Position numbers and translations under genes: made by a program. Shown here in pieces: positions 7,857 to 16,051 of a stretch of DNA of 41,121 nucleotides (the stretch's first letter is position 1; each line of letters opens with the position of its first letter). Location of the stretch: positions 1 through 41,121 of the forward strand of contig JAPKFY010000011.1 of the NCBI GenBank assembly GCA_026646335.1, given 5' to 3'. The stretch comes from Aequorivita sp. GTDB lineage: Bacteria > Bacteroidota > Bacteroidia > Flavobacteriales > Flavobacteriaceae. The notes under the pieces are model-generated. The model did no database searches. It worked only from the letters and a program-made list of their open reading frames with translations, and had not been told where the DNA came from.

Positions 7857-10775
7857 ATGAAACTTAAAAAACTACTATTTGCAACCTTTCTGCTATTTGG
7901 GATTGGGGTTTATGCCCAACAAGCTTTCCCGCCAGATGAGGTTATCGTCGGAACTTTTATAGGAAAAACCATTCCTTTACGTGATTACGCAATTCAAGAA
8001 GCAGATCACGATCAGAGTATTAAAGATATCAAGGTGGTCTCCAATAGATCCCGCTACAACCCACAGGTAAATGCGAACGCATTGCCCATTGGGATAGACC
8101 AAAACGTTCAAAGAAATTTTGGCGGAATCGAAACCCGCGCCATTGAACAAAACTTTATTGGCGCTTCTTCATCAGAATCTGGGTTTACACCCCCAGATCC
8201 AACTGGGGCTGCAGGTCCGAACCACTATGTGCATTCGGTAAATTCACTTGTGAAAATTTTCAGTAAAACAGGTACTCTGTTAGTTGGTCCTGTTTCTTTG
8301 GGAACATTCCTCGGAATCGGTTCAAATTCGGGAGACCCGATTGTTATGTATGACCAACTTGCAGACCGCTGGTTTGTAAGTGAATTTGGCTCTTTGAACA
8401 ATTCATTGGCAATTGGCGTTTCTGAAACGGGCGACCCAACAGGAGCTTATAACGTATATCAATATACCTTCGGAAGTTTCCCAGATTATCCGCACTACAG
8501 CGTTTGGCACGATGCGTACTATTTAACAGCAAATATTGGAACCACCAATAAAGTTTATGCAGTGGAAAGAGATGTAATGCTTGCTGGTGGTGCAAGCCCA
8601 AAGATTGTTGGATTTCCACTTCCTGGAGGCACTCAAAACACAAACACTGTTTTGAGCCCTGAGCCCGCAAATCTTTTGGGAACAAACTATCCGGCAAATG
8701 CGCCTGGTTATGTTACCTATCTTCAGGATGACGGATGGTCTGGCGTAAGCTTTGACCATTTGAAAGTATGGGAAATAGACTTGGACTGGAACAATACAGG
8801 AAACTCAACAATTTCCGCACCTTTGGAAATCCCTACAGATCCCTTCAATTCCGTTTTTGCGCCATTTGGAACCGGTGATGTGCAACAACCTGGAACAGGT
8901 CAAAAAATAGATATGATAGGTGGTATAATATCTTATGCAGCCAACTACCGCAGTTTTGCAGGTCATAATAGTTGGGTCATTACTTTTAATACGGATATAG
9001 ACAATAACGATACCTCAGGGATCCGATGGATTGAATTGAGAAACGATGCCTCCAATCCGTGGTCCATATTTCAGGAAGGTACTTATGCGCCTGCTGATGG
9101 ACACAGCCGTTTTATGGGAAGTGCAGGTATAGATGCCGCAGGAAATATTGGCTTGGCTTTTAATATTGCCAGTGGATCACTTAAAGCATCCATTCGTTAT
9201 ACAGGAAGGTTTGATGGAGATCCTTTGGGCCAAATGACAGTTGCCGAAACTGAAATAATTCCCGGTGCAGGAGTGCAGACATTCACAAATAGATTTGGAG
9301 ATTATTCACATCTTACCATGGATCCTGATAACTTTACTTTCTGGTTTACCGCTGAATACTTTTCTTCAAATAACAATTGGCGAACACAGATTGCAGCTTT
9401 CACACTTTCCGGAGGTTTTGCTAAAGATGTTGGGGTTAACGCCTTAATTCAACCCGTGAATGGTCTGTTGACGAATGCCGAAACCGTTGAGGTGAGCATC
9501 CGGAACTTTGGAACCGACCCTCAGAGCAATATTCCTTTGGAACTTCGTGTGGACGGGAATTTAGTGGCTTCTGAAACTTTTGCAGGCACTGTTACAGCTG
9601 GCTCAACAGCAACTTATACATTTGTGCAAACGGTTGATTTATCTAATTCTGGACAAACCTATTCCATTGAAGTTAGAACAAATTTAGCTGGAGATGAATT
9701 TCCTGCAAACGATCCTTTCACAAAAGATATTACAAATCTTTTAGCGAACGACGTGGGCGCAATAGAAATTACGGCGCCTATTTCTGGCTCTGGTCTCGGC
9801 AACGAAACCATTACGGCTACAATTAAAAACTTTGGCGCTGCTTCACAATCGAATTTTAATGTTCAGTATGTAATTGATGGCGGAACACCTGTGGTTGAAA
9901 CATTCACTGGGCCAATAGCTTCCGAGCAGGAAATGACCTATAGTTTTACCCAGACCGCAGATTTTTCTGCTTTGGGAACTTACAATGTTACCGTTTCTAC
10001 TTCTTTAACGGGAGATGCCAATCCATCTAATGACTCAGTTTCAACCGTAATTGAAAATATTTTGTGTCAACCCAGTATGGATTGTTCTTTTGGAGATGGT
10101 TTCCGATTGTTTTCAATAGCAGAAATCAACAACCCATCTGCTTGCGAAGGATATGCCGATTTTACAAATCTTGTAGCGAATTTGGCTCCAGACAGTACGA
10201 ATGACCTTACCATTACCACTGGCTATGGAGATCAATTTGTAAAAGTTTGGATTGATTTTAACGACGACTCCACCTTCACGGCAAATGAAGTAGTTGTAAA
10301 TAACGTAGAGATTGCATCTGGACAAGGTTCAGGAACTTACACAGTGACCATGGATTTAGTAGTGCCAGCAGGCGCTGCTGTAGGGCCACACCGTATGCGA
10401 GCCAAAACCAATTGGAATGGCCCTGTGCCAAATGATGCCTGTGAAGAAACAACTTTTGGGGAAACTGAAGATTACACAGCAAACATCGGCACCCTTGGCG
10501 TTGATGATTTTTCTGTGAGGAATGGCAATTTGATTATCACGACCGAAGGAAACAAACAATTTGAAGTTAGCTTGACAACAGCTTATGGCGGCGAAACTTA
10601 TCTAGCAGTTTACAATATGTTAGGCCAACAACTTAAAGTGAAAATGATCAACAAGTCGGGCGATTCGTATAAGGCAAGACTAGACATGAGTGAAGCGGCA
10701 AGTGGCGTTTACATTGTAAAAGTTGGAGGGAAAGACACCAAATCATTCAAGACAGGAAGGATTATTGTTGAATAG
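7857..10775 (+). CDS. Secreted T9SS protein with CARDB-like repeats and GEVED domain (copy 2)
   Basis: This 972-residue paralogue of the preceding gene is colinear throughout: signal peptide ending YAQ, N-terminal beta-rich region, two CARDB-like repeats (~523-620 and 629-735), GEVED domain (~740-880, VKVWIDFNDD ... GETEDYTANI) and a T9SS type A sorting domain (VYNMLGQQ, ASGVYIVKVGG, RIIVE). The most conserved part is the N-terminal module (NFIGASSSESGF through the GDPIV.YDQLADRW region). The greatest divergence is at residues ~45-95, between the shared PLRDY motif and the conserved module, and in the sorting domain. DNA differs at many third codon positions, so the duplication is not recent. 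Function is unknown; surface location is inferred from the sorting domain. Confidence 0.85.
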   Translation: MKLKKLLFATFLLFGIGVYAQQAFPPDEVIVGTFIGKTIPLRDYAIQEADHDQSIKDIKVVSNRSRYNPQVNANALPIGIDQNVQRNFGGIETRAIEQNFIGASSSESGFTPPDPTGAAGPNHYVHSVNSLVKIFSKTGTLLVGPVSLGTFLGIGSNSGDPIVMYDQLADRWFVSEFGSLNNSLAIGVSETGDPTGAYNVYQYTFGSFPDYPHYSVWHDAYYLTANIGTTNKVYAVERDVMLAGGASPKIVGFPLPGGTQNTNTVLSPEPANLLGTNYPANAPGYVTYLQDDGWSGVSFDHLKVWEIDLDWNNTGNSTISAPLEIPTDPFNSVFAPFGTGDVQQPGTGQKIDMIGGIISYAANYRSFAGHNSWVITFNTDIDNNDTSGIRWIELRNDASNPWSIFQEGTYAPADGHSRFMGSAGIDAAGNIGLAFNIASGSLKASIRYTGRFDGDPLGQMTVAETEIIPGAGVQTFTNRFGDYSHLTMDPDNFTFWFTAEYFSSNNNWRTQIAAFTLSGGFAKDVGVNALIQPVNGLLTNAETVEVSIRNFGTDPQSNIPLELRVDGNLVASETFAGTVTAGSTATYTFVQTVDLSNSGQTYSIEVRTNLAGDEFPANDPFTKDITNLLANDVGAIEITAPISGSGLGNETITATIKNFGAASQSNFNVQYVIDGGTPVVETFTGPIASEQEMTYSFTQTADFSALGTYNVTVSTSLTGDANPSNDSVSTVIENILCQPSMDCSFGDGFRLFSIAEINNPSACEGYADFTNLVANLAPDSTNDLTITTGYGDQFVKVWIDFNDDSTFTANEVVVNNVEIASGQGSGTYTVTMDLVVPAGAAVGPHRMRAKTNWNGPVPNDACEETTFGETEDYTANIGTLGVDDFSVRNGNLIITTEGNKQFEVSLTTAYGGETYLAVYNMLGQQLKVKMINKSGDSYKARLDMSEAASGVYIVKVGGKDTKSFKTGRIIVE

Positions 10776-10804
10776 ATTCTTTAGTTGAATAAATTAAATT
10801 TAAA

Positions 10805-10832
10805 AAAGAGCGGGTGTTTGCCCGCTCTTTTC
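10805..10832. terminator. Bidirectional terminator between T9SS copy 2 and the RNA methyltransferase gene
   Basis: A perfect 10-bp stem (10805-10814 AAAGAGCGGG with 10821-10830 CCCGCTCTTT) has a 6-nt loop and A and T tracts on the two sides. It serves the convergent genes ending at 10775 and 10856. Confidence 0.85.
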
Positions 10833-10855
10833 AATTTTGAAGTATTCTGATAAAT

Positions 10856-12103
10856 TTATTGAGCTACAATTTTTTTAGTAATTTTTTTTCCTGTTTCTTT
10901 TTTCTGCAATAAAGAAATATAAAACCCATCAAATCCACTTTTACTGGGCATTATTTTTTCTTCACTTAACAAGGTGAAATCTTTTCCCTCTTCTCTACCT
11001 AAGAAAGCTTTCACCTGCAATTCGTTTTCGGAGGGAAGTATGGAGCAAGTGGCATAGACCAATTGGCCGCCCGGCTTTACCATTCGCGAATAACTATCCA
11101 GCAGCTCTTTTTGCGTGGCGCGAATCTTATCCATAAACTCAGGCTGCAGTTTCCATTTGGCGTCTGGGTTTCTTCTTAAAACCCCCAAACCTGAACAAGG
11201 CGCATCGATCAACACTTTATCTGCTTTATCGATTAATTTTTTTATCACTTTCGTGGAATCTATCACGCGGGTTTCAATATTGAAAATATCGTTTCTACGG
11301 GCGCGGCGTTTCAGCTCGTTCAGCTTGTTTTCGTAGATATCCATTGCAATCAATTGGCCTTTGTTTTCCATCATTGTAGCAATGTGGAGACTTTTGCCAC
11401 CTGCGCCTGCACAAGCATCTATTACGCGCATTCCAGGTTTGGCATCGAGTATTTCAGCCACTTTTTGTGAAGAAGCATCCTGCACTTCAAAATGTCCATT
11501 TTTAAAAGCATCCGTTGTGAAAACATTGCTGCGTTCTTTTAGCTTTAAAGCAGTGGGATAGCCTTTTAAGATTTCGGTTTCAACCTCGAGATCAGCCAAT
11601 TCATTTTGAAGTTTTTCAACGGTAGTTTTCAATGTGTTTACACGTAAAACCACATCGGCCTGTTGGTTCAATGCTGCAATTTCCTTATCCCATTTTTTGC
11701 CCAATTCCTTTTGTCCCAATTCATCCAACCAGTCTGGGATGGATTCGCGATACTTTCTGATTTTTGAAAGTTCGTCAAATTTTCCTTTTATACGGCGGGT
11801 TGGGGTGTCTTCAAACTGTTTCCATTCTGGGATGGTTATTCCGTTTAAAGTTGCCCAAACCGTAAACAATCTGAAAAGATTCGGACGGTCAAACGGCTCG
11901 CGTACTTCGGCAATTTCTGAATAAAGTCTTTTCCAGCGAACTATGTCGTAAGTAGTTTCAGCAATAAAGGCCCTATCGCGTGCGCCCCAACGCTTATCGA
12001 TTTTCAAAGTGTTCTTAAGTACTTTATCAGCTTGCTTGTTTTCGTTAAAAATCAAGTGAAGGGAATCTATGGTGGCGAATACTAAATTTCTGTGTAGTTT
12101 CAT
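10856..12103 (-). CDS. RsmB/NOP family class I SAM-dependent RNA (cytosine-5) methyltransferase
   Basis: The predicted enzyme methylates cytosine C5 in RNA, probably 16S rRNA, using S-adenosylmethionine. The protein has 415 residues from the chosen start. The N-terminal half is the NusB-like/RNA-recognition region typical of RsmB. The methyltransferase has the SAM loop DACAGAGGKSLHIATMM, the acidic AMDIYENK, and the two cysteines of the m5C family in DAPCSGLG and YATCSILPSEN. The ATG at 12103 (MKLHRNLVFATIDS) was chosen over a longer frame reaching 12214, because the extra 37 residues come from a simple repeat and a TACCTTTG -7 box lies at 12130-12123. The exact rRNA site (RsmB versus RsmF type) cannot be decided here. 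Confidence 0.9.
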   Translation of the reverse strand: MKLHRNLVFATIDSLHLIFNENKQADKVLKNTLKIDKRWGARDRAFIAETTYDIVRWKRLYSEIAEVREPFDRPNLFRLFTVWATLNGITIPEWKQFEDTPTRRIKGKFDELSKIRKYRESIPDWLDELGQKELGKKWDKEIAALNQQADVVLRVNTLKTTVEKLQNELADLEVETEILKGYPTALKLKERSNVFTTDAFKNGHFEVQDASSQKVAEILDAKPGMRVIDACAGAGGKSLHIATMMENKGQLIAMDIYENKLNELKRRARRNDIFNIETRVIDSTKVIKKLIDKADKVLIDAPCSGLGVLRRNPDAKWKLQPEFMDKIRATQKELLDSYSRMVKPGGQLVYATCSILPSENELQVKAFLGREEGKDFTLLSEEKIMPSKSGFDGFYISLLQKKETGKKITKKIVAQ

Positions 12104-12122
12104 TTTCTGCGTTTTGCGGTTG

Positions 12123-12130
12123 CAAAGGTA
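12123..12130 (-). promoter_or_regulatory. -7 promoter element of the RNA methyltransferase gene
   Basis: TACCTTTG on the minus strand matches the Bacteroidota consensus TAnnTTTG. The predicted leader is only about 14 nt, which supports the ATG at 12103 and rules out the longer N-terminus. Confidence 0.6.
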
Positions 12131-12152
12131 TCTTTTTAAAGTTAGATTTTTT

Positions 12153-12176
12153 GAAATCGAAATCGAAATTGAAAAA
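12153..12176. repeat. Degenerate GAAATC hexamer repeat
   Basis: About four tandem copies of GAAATC-like hexamers. A second block (GAAAAC, GAAATC, GAAACT, GAAAAC) lies at 12382-12405 in the same intergenic gap. In one frame the first block encodes a spurious SISISIS stretch. Confidence 0.7.
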
Positions 12177-12300
12177 AGAAGAAAGAGGCAAGAGGCAAGA
12201 CTTAAGTGAAACAAGACTCAGGACAATTCAGAACTTCAATATAAAGAACGGAACTGGGGCGACGAGTGAATTTTAGTTAACGAAGCTGATTGAAATTTGT

Positions 12301-12321
12301 CTGTGCTGAGCCTAGCCAAAG
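12301..12321. repeat. Decayed copy of a TGTGCTGAGC-type intergenic repeat
   Basis: CTGTGCTGAGCCTAGCCAAA resembles the CTGTGCTGAGCGTAGTCGAA string that I recall as a frequent intergenic repeat in Flavobacteriaceae. Several positions are changed and no second arm is intact. The surrounding 12104-12550 gap (447 bp) holds no gene that I can support. Confidence 0.4.
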
Positions 12322-12446
12322 AATATTTAGGTTACTGCGCTGAGAAGGCGAAATTGCTCCTTTGGGGTTGGGGGACTTTTTGAAAACGAAATCGAAACTG
12401 AAAACCAAAATCACTTATTCCCAAACCTGTTTGCCGAAAGCACTAT

Positions 12447-12506
12447 CCCTAATTAACGAATCTCTAATTAACGAATCACAAATAAACGAATCCCGAATTA
12501 TCGTCT
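12447..12506. repeat. 15-bp direct tandem repeat, about 3.7 copies
   Basis: Successive units are CCCTAATTAACGAAT, CTCTAATTAACGAAT, CACAAATAAACGAAT and a partial CCCGAATTATCG. The period is exactly 15 bp. It lies 21 bp upstream of the -7 box of the next gene, so it could also contain binding sites spaced near one and a half helical turns. Confidence 0.75.
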
Positions 12507-12526
12507 CCCAAAATTAAAGTTATTGT

Positions 12527-12534
12527 TACTTTTG
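12527..12534 (+). promoter_or_regulatory. -7 promoter element of the BNR-like lipoprotein gene
   Basis: TACTTTTG matches TAnnTTTG and lies 16 bp before the ATG at 12551. No clear -33 TTG lies at the expected spacing. Confidence 0.5.
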
Positions 12535-12550
12535 ACAAAAAATTAAACCT

Positions 12551-13594
12551 ATGCGTTTTATACTCTTACTGTTAGCCGCTTTATCACTTATTTCCTGCGA
12601 AGAGAAAAGTGAAATTCAATTCAATTCAGTTGACATCTCTCCGGTTTTTATTGATAGTTTGAGTATTCGCGCGATTCAGCCTTTGGATGAAAACAAGGTT
12701 TGGTTTGCGGCAGATAAAGGAAAGGTGGGGTTGATTGATGGCGATACACCAAAACTTGCAATTATAAAATACGGGGATTCGTTGCTTCACTTCAGATCTA
12801 TCGCAACAACAAAAGAGGCAGTTTTTGTATTGAGCATCGGCAATCCGGCGGTACTGTATAAAATAGGCTTCAACGGTTCTGAAGCCACTAATATTGAAGA
12901 GGTTTATAACGAAAAAGGCGATAATGTTTTCTATGATTCCATGAAATTTTGGAACGAAAACGAAGGCATAGCCATTGGCGATCCTGTTGAAAACTGCATG
13001 TCAATAATCACAACCCGCGATGGAGGAAATACTTGGGAAAAACTTTCCTGCGAAAATCTGCCGAAGGTTGAAAGGGGCGAGGCGGCCTTCGCAGCGAGCA
13101 ATAGTAACATCGCCATTTTTGGCGATAATGCTTGGGTAGCCACTGGCGGAAGAAAATCGCGTGTGATGCACACTGCCGACAAAGGCAAAACTTGGACTGT
13201 TTATGATACTCCAATAGTTCAAGGCAAAGCGATGACGGGTATTTTCAGCATTGATTTTTTAGATGAAAACAACGGAATCATCTTTGGCGGAAACTGGGAA
13301 GACAAACCCTTTAATGAAGGAAATAAAGCCATAACCAAAAACGGAGGAAAAACCTGGAAATTGATTGCAAATGGCAAGAAACCAGGGTATTGCTCTTCGG
13401 CAAAATATGTTCCGGGCACTCAAGGGCAGGGGATTGTAGCCGTTAGTTCACTGGGGATTTTATATAGCGGTGACGGCGGTAAAAACTGGAAAGAACTTTC
13501 AAAAGAAGGATTTTTCGCCATTGAGTTTGCGAATGACAGCATTGCTTTTGCTTCTGGGAATAATAGGATTTCGAAATTGGTTTTTAGGAAGTGA
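12551..13594 (+). CDS. BNR/YCF48-like beta-propeller lipoprotein
   Basis: This is a 347-residue exported lipoprotein. The signal peptide ends in a lipobox LISC (Cys16) followed by EEKSE, an acidic start that suits surface export in Bacteroidota. The body carries repeated BNR/Asp-box-like motifs: TTRDGGNTWEKL, TADKGKTWTVY, TKNGGKTWKLI and SGDGGKNWKEL. This pattern is found in sialidase-like propellers and in the photosystem II assembly factor YCF48 family. No sialidase catalytic residues are apparent, so a binding or scaffold role is more likely than hydrolysis. It has its own promoter and converges with the GNAT gene. The function is not known. Confidence 0.8.
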   Translation: MRFILLLLAALSLISCEEKSEIQFNSVDISPVFIDSLSIRAIQPLDENKVWFAADKGKVGLIDGDTPKLAIIKYGDSLLHFRSIATTKEAVFVLSIGNPAVLYKIGFNGSEATNIEEVYNEKGDNVFYDSMKFWNENEGIAIGDPVENCMSIITTRDGGNTWEKLSCENLPKVERGEAAFAASNSNIAIFGDNAWVATGGRKSRVMHTADKGKTWTVYDTPIVQGKAMTGIFSIDFLDENNGIIFGGNWEDKPFNEGNKAITKNGGKTWKLIANGKKPGYCSSAKYVPGTQGQGIVAVSSLGILYSGDGGKNWKELSKEGFFAIEFANDSIAFASGNNRISKLVFRK

Positions 13595-13646
13595 TTTCTC
13601 TTTACGAAGAATGCACGATTAGATTCACCCAATATTTCTTGTATTT

Positions 13647-14213
13647 CTATTGCAACACAGAGTTTTTCATGTCAAAAGCTAAACCGATATAGGTATTGTT
13701 GTTAAATTCAAATTCATCTATAATTTCCCAACCTAATTTTTTAGTGTGGGCTATTTCAGAAATCACATTGATTTTATTGATAAAAGTGACAGAGATTGGA
13801 TATTTTTTGTAGAATTCAATTCTCATTTCTTCAAAAATTTGGTTTAACAGCCCCTTTCCTCTATAATTTTTATCAATGCAAACTGGTCCGTATTGAAAAC
13901 TATTCTCTGTTGTAATTTTATTTCCATTAAAGTCCAATTTTGGAAAACGAGAAACCATATAGTTGAAAATTTCCCATTGTTCAAAATATTTCCAACTTCC
14001 GGCAAAGGCATAGGCAACAATTATTTGCTGCTCGTTTTCGGCTATAAATATTCCATTTTGAAGACGTATTTCTTCAATTTGATTTGCCGTAAATGGAGTG
14101 GTCACAAAACCACTTTTTCGCTCTATTTCATTTAAGTTTCGATATAGATATTTTTCTTGGAGAGATAAAATTCCGTCAATATCCGCCTTATTTCCTATTC
14201 TTGTCTTTACCAT
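13647..14213 (-). CDS. GNAT family N-acetyltransferase
   Basis: This 188-residue protein is predicted to move an acetyl group from acetyl-CoA to an amine. The acetyl-CoA loop motif is visible as CIDKNYRGKGLLNQIFEEM (~res 115-133), preceded by a beta strand that begins YGPV. The N-terminus (IGNKADIDGILSLQEKYL) is a typical GNAT start. The substrate is unknown. The gene starts 12 bp after the symporter stop codon and probably shares its operon with the PIG-L deacetylase, which might mean acetyl-group chemistry on a common substrate (inference). Confidence 0.85.
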   Translation of the reverse strand: MVKTRIGNKADIDGILSLQEKYLYRNLNEIERKSGFVTTPFTANQIEEIRLQNGIFIAENEQQIIVAYAFAGSWKYFEQWEIFNYMVSRFPKLDFNGNKITTENSFQYGPVCIDKNYRGKGLLNQIFEEMRIEFYKKYPISVTFINKINVISEIAHTKKLGWEIIDEFEFNNNTYIGLAFDMKNSVLQ

Positions 14214-14225
14214 AGCCTTGCTATT

Positions 14226-15929
14226 TTAAGCATCGGTTGAAACTAGTGCGTCAGGTTTATTTTTAGGCAACAAAACCTGTAACAATACCGCAATTCCCAT
14301 TACTATGGCGCAACCCACTAAATTCAGCCATAGATATGGCATTAGGTCTATATACCAAAAATAGATAATGATTACTTGCGTGATTAGCGCAGCGATAAAA
14401 ACTGCTTTGCTTCGCACATATTTTATAAAAAAAGCAAGTAGAAATATTCCCAAAACATTTCCGTAGAAGATGGAACCGATAATGTTTACAAGTTGAATGA
14501 GGTTGTCGAATAAATTTGCCGTACAGGCAACGCCAATTGCTATAACGCCCCATAAAAGAGTGAAGCCTCGTGAAGCCGCCACATAATGTTTTTCCCGTTT
14601 CCCCGGCACGTTTCGTTTGTAAAGGTCAATAGTTGTAGTACTGCCCAAAGCATTGAGCTCGGAAGCGGTGGAGGACATTGCAGCGCTTAGGATCACGGCT
14701 AATAGCAACCCAATCAAACCACGTGGCAGGTTAGTAAGGATAAAATGTATAAAAACGTAATCCTTATCGTTGGTTTCAACATTCGGACTTGCTTTTTTTA
14801 TTAGCGCAACAGATTGTTCGCGCAATTGGTTTTCAGATGTGTTAAGCTGTTTTATTTCTGCAATATAATTTTGCTTTTCCAATTCACTTTCGGCTTTTGA
14901 ATAGCTTATCTGGGTTGCGGCCAATTGCTTGTCAACACCTTCTTTTTTCACTTCCAAAGCTTTGTATTCACCGGCATATATAGATTTCCGGACCTCTTTT
15001 ACTGCTGAAGGGTTAAAGTGAAGTGGAGAGCTGTTAAACTGATAGAAAACAAACACCATCACCCCAACTAGCAAGATGAAAAATTGCATTGGTACTTTCA
15101 GCAAGCCGTTCATAATTAGTCCCATTTGGCTTTGTTTCACACTTCTTCCCGAAAGATAGCGCTGTACTTGACTTTGATCGGTTCCGAAGTAGGAGAGGGC
15201 CAAAAATGTTCCACCGATAATTCCGCTCCAAAAAGTGTAACGGTTATCAAAATCAAAGGAAAAATCGAGGATGTCCATTTTGCCATTGGCACCGGCGATT
15301 TCAAGGGCTTTGGTGAACGTAATGTCAAGGGGCAGATAATTCAGAATTAAAAGAAACGCAATCAACATTCCGAAGAAAATAACCGCCATTTGCTGTTTTT
15401 GGGTGACGCTCACCGCCTTTGTGCCGCCACTTACGGTGTAAATAATTACAAGTACGCCGATGATGATATTCAAATAAATTAAATTCCAACCAAGTACTGC
15501 GGAAAGGATGATGGAAGGTGCAAAAATGGTAATCCCACAAGCCAATCCGCGTTGGATTAAAAACAATATAGCCGTAAGCGTCCGAGTCTTTTTGTCAAAA
15601 CGACTTTCAAGATATTCGTAGGCAGTGTAAACATTGAGTTTATGATAGATCGGAATAAAAACCAAACAGATCACAACCATTGCAATAGGCAGTCCAAAAT
15701 AGAATTGCACAAAACCCATTCCATCGTGAAAGGCCTGTCCGGGCGTGGAGAGAAACGTAATGGCACTTGCCTGAGTGGCCATAACGCTCACCCCAATAGT
15801 CCACCAATGCGCCGTGTTTCCGCCTTTTAGATAATCGCCCACGTCTTTTTGCTGCCGCGATTTCCACGTGCCATAAAGCACGATAAAAACAAGGGTCCCG
15901 ATTAAAACAATCCAGTCAATCTGCTGCAT
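14226..15929 (-). CDS. Sodium:solute symporter (SSS family)
   Basis: This 567-residue inner-membrane transporter has about 13 hydrophobic segments and is predicted to use the sodium gradient to import a small solute. Family signatures include TDQSQVQRYLSGRSVKQSQMG and SAAMSSTASELNALGSTTTIDLY. An unusual feature is a charged, coiled-coil-like insert at residues ~305-388 (KKEGVDKQLAATQ ... ENQLREQSVALIKKA) between membrane segments; I recall similar inserts in flavobacterial members. The start ATG at 15929 directly abuts the stop of a 36-residue membrane protein gene (TAAATG), so the two are translationally linked. The substrate cannot be read from sequence; the PIG-L neighbour suggests a sugar, amino-sugar or acetate-type product. 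Confidence 0.9.
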   Translation of the reverse strand: MQQIDWIVLIGTLVFIVLYGTWKSRQQKDVGDYLKGGNTAHWWTIGVSVMATQASAITFLSTPGQAFHDGMGFVQFYFGLPIAMVVICLVFIPIYHKLNVYTAYEYLESRFDKKTRTLTAILFLIQRGLACGITIFAPSIILSAVLGWNLIYLNIIIGVLVIIYTVSGGTKAVSVTQKQQMAVIFFGMLIAFLLILNYLPLDITFTKALEIAGANGKMDILDFSFDFDNRYTFWSGIIGGTFLALSYFGTDQSQVQRYLSGRSVKQSQMGLIMNGLLKVPMQFFILLVGVMVFVFYQFNSSPLHFNPSAVKEVRKSIYAGEYKALEVKKEGVDKQLAATQISYSKAESELEKQNYIAEIKQLNTSENQLREQSVALIKKASPNVETNDKDYVFIHFILTNLPRGLIGLLLAVILSAAMSSTASELNALGSTTTIDLYKRNVPGKREKHYVAASRGFTLLWGVIAIGVACTANLFDNLIQLVNIIGSIFYGNVLGIFLLAFFIKYVRSKAVFIAALITQVIIIYFWYIDLMPYLWLNLVGCAIVMGIAVLLQVLLPKNKPDALVSTDA

Positions 15930-16040
15930 TTAGGCGTAGTTTTGCATTAGTAAATAAAACAGATAGATATAGCCAGCATTGAGCAGGAGCACTATTGTAT
16001 AGCTCCATTTCCAGACAAATTTTTGTTTTTCTTCGGTCAC
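15930..16040 (-). CDS. 36-residue single-helix membrane protein, candidate symporter subunit
   Basis: This short gene uses GTG at 16040 and stops with TAA at 15932-15930, immediately before the ATG of the symporter. The peptide starts MTEEKQKFVWKW and continues with one hydrophobic helix (SYTIVLLLNAGYIYLFYLLM), ending QNYA. It begins 11 bp after the PIG-L stop, so it fills the space between the two large genes exactly. The layout recalls small partner proteins encoded next to SSS transporters elsewhere (YjcH with ActP, YhdT with PanF, the DUF4212 small subunits), though no sequence similarity is claimed. A 67-residue ORF in another frame over the same DNA is less convincing. Confidence 0.65.
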   Translation of the reverse strand: MTEEKQKFVWKWSYTIVLLLNAGYIYLFYLLMQNYA

Positions 16041-16051
16041 GTTTATAAAAT

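Noticed and set aside
12104-12214. Extended N-terminus (37 residues) of the RNA methyltransferase
   Set aside because: It is encoded by a GAAATC simple repeat and spans a TACCTTTG promoter box; the family N-terminus begins at the ATG at 12103.
12447-12506. Possible CRISPR array
   Set aside because: The 15-bp units are directly adjacent with no unique spacers, and no cas genes are present.
13595-13646. Terminator between the converging BNR-like lipoprotein and GNAT genes
   Set aside because: I found no stem with a T tract in these 52 bp, so none is called.
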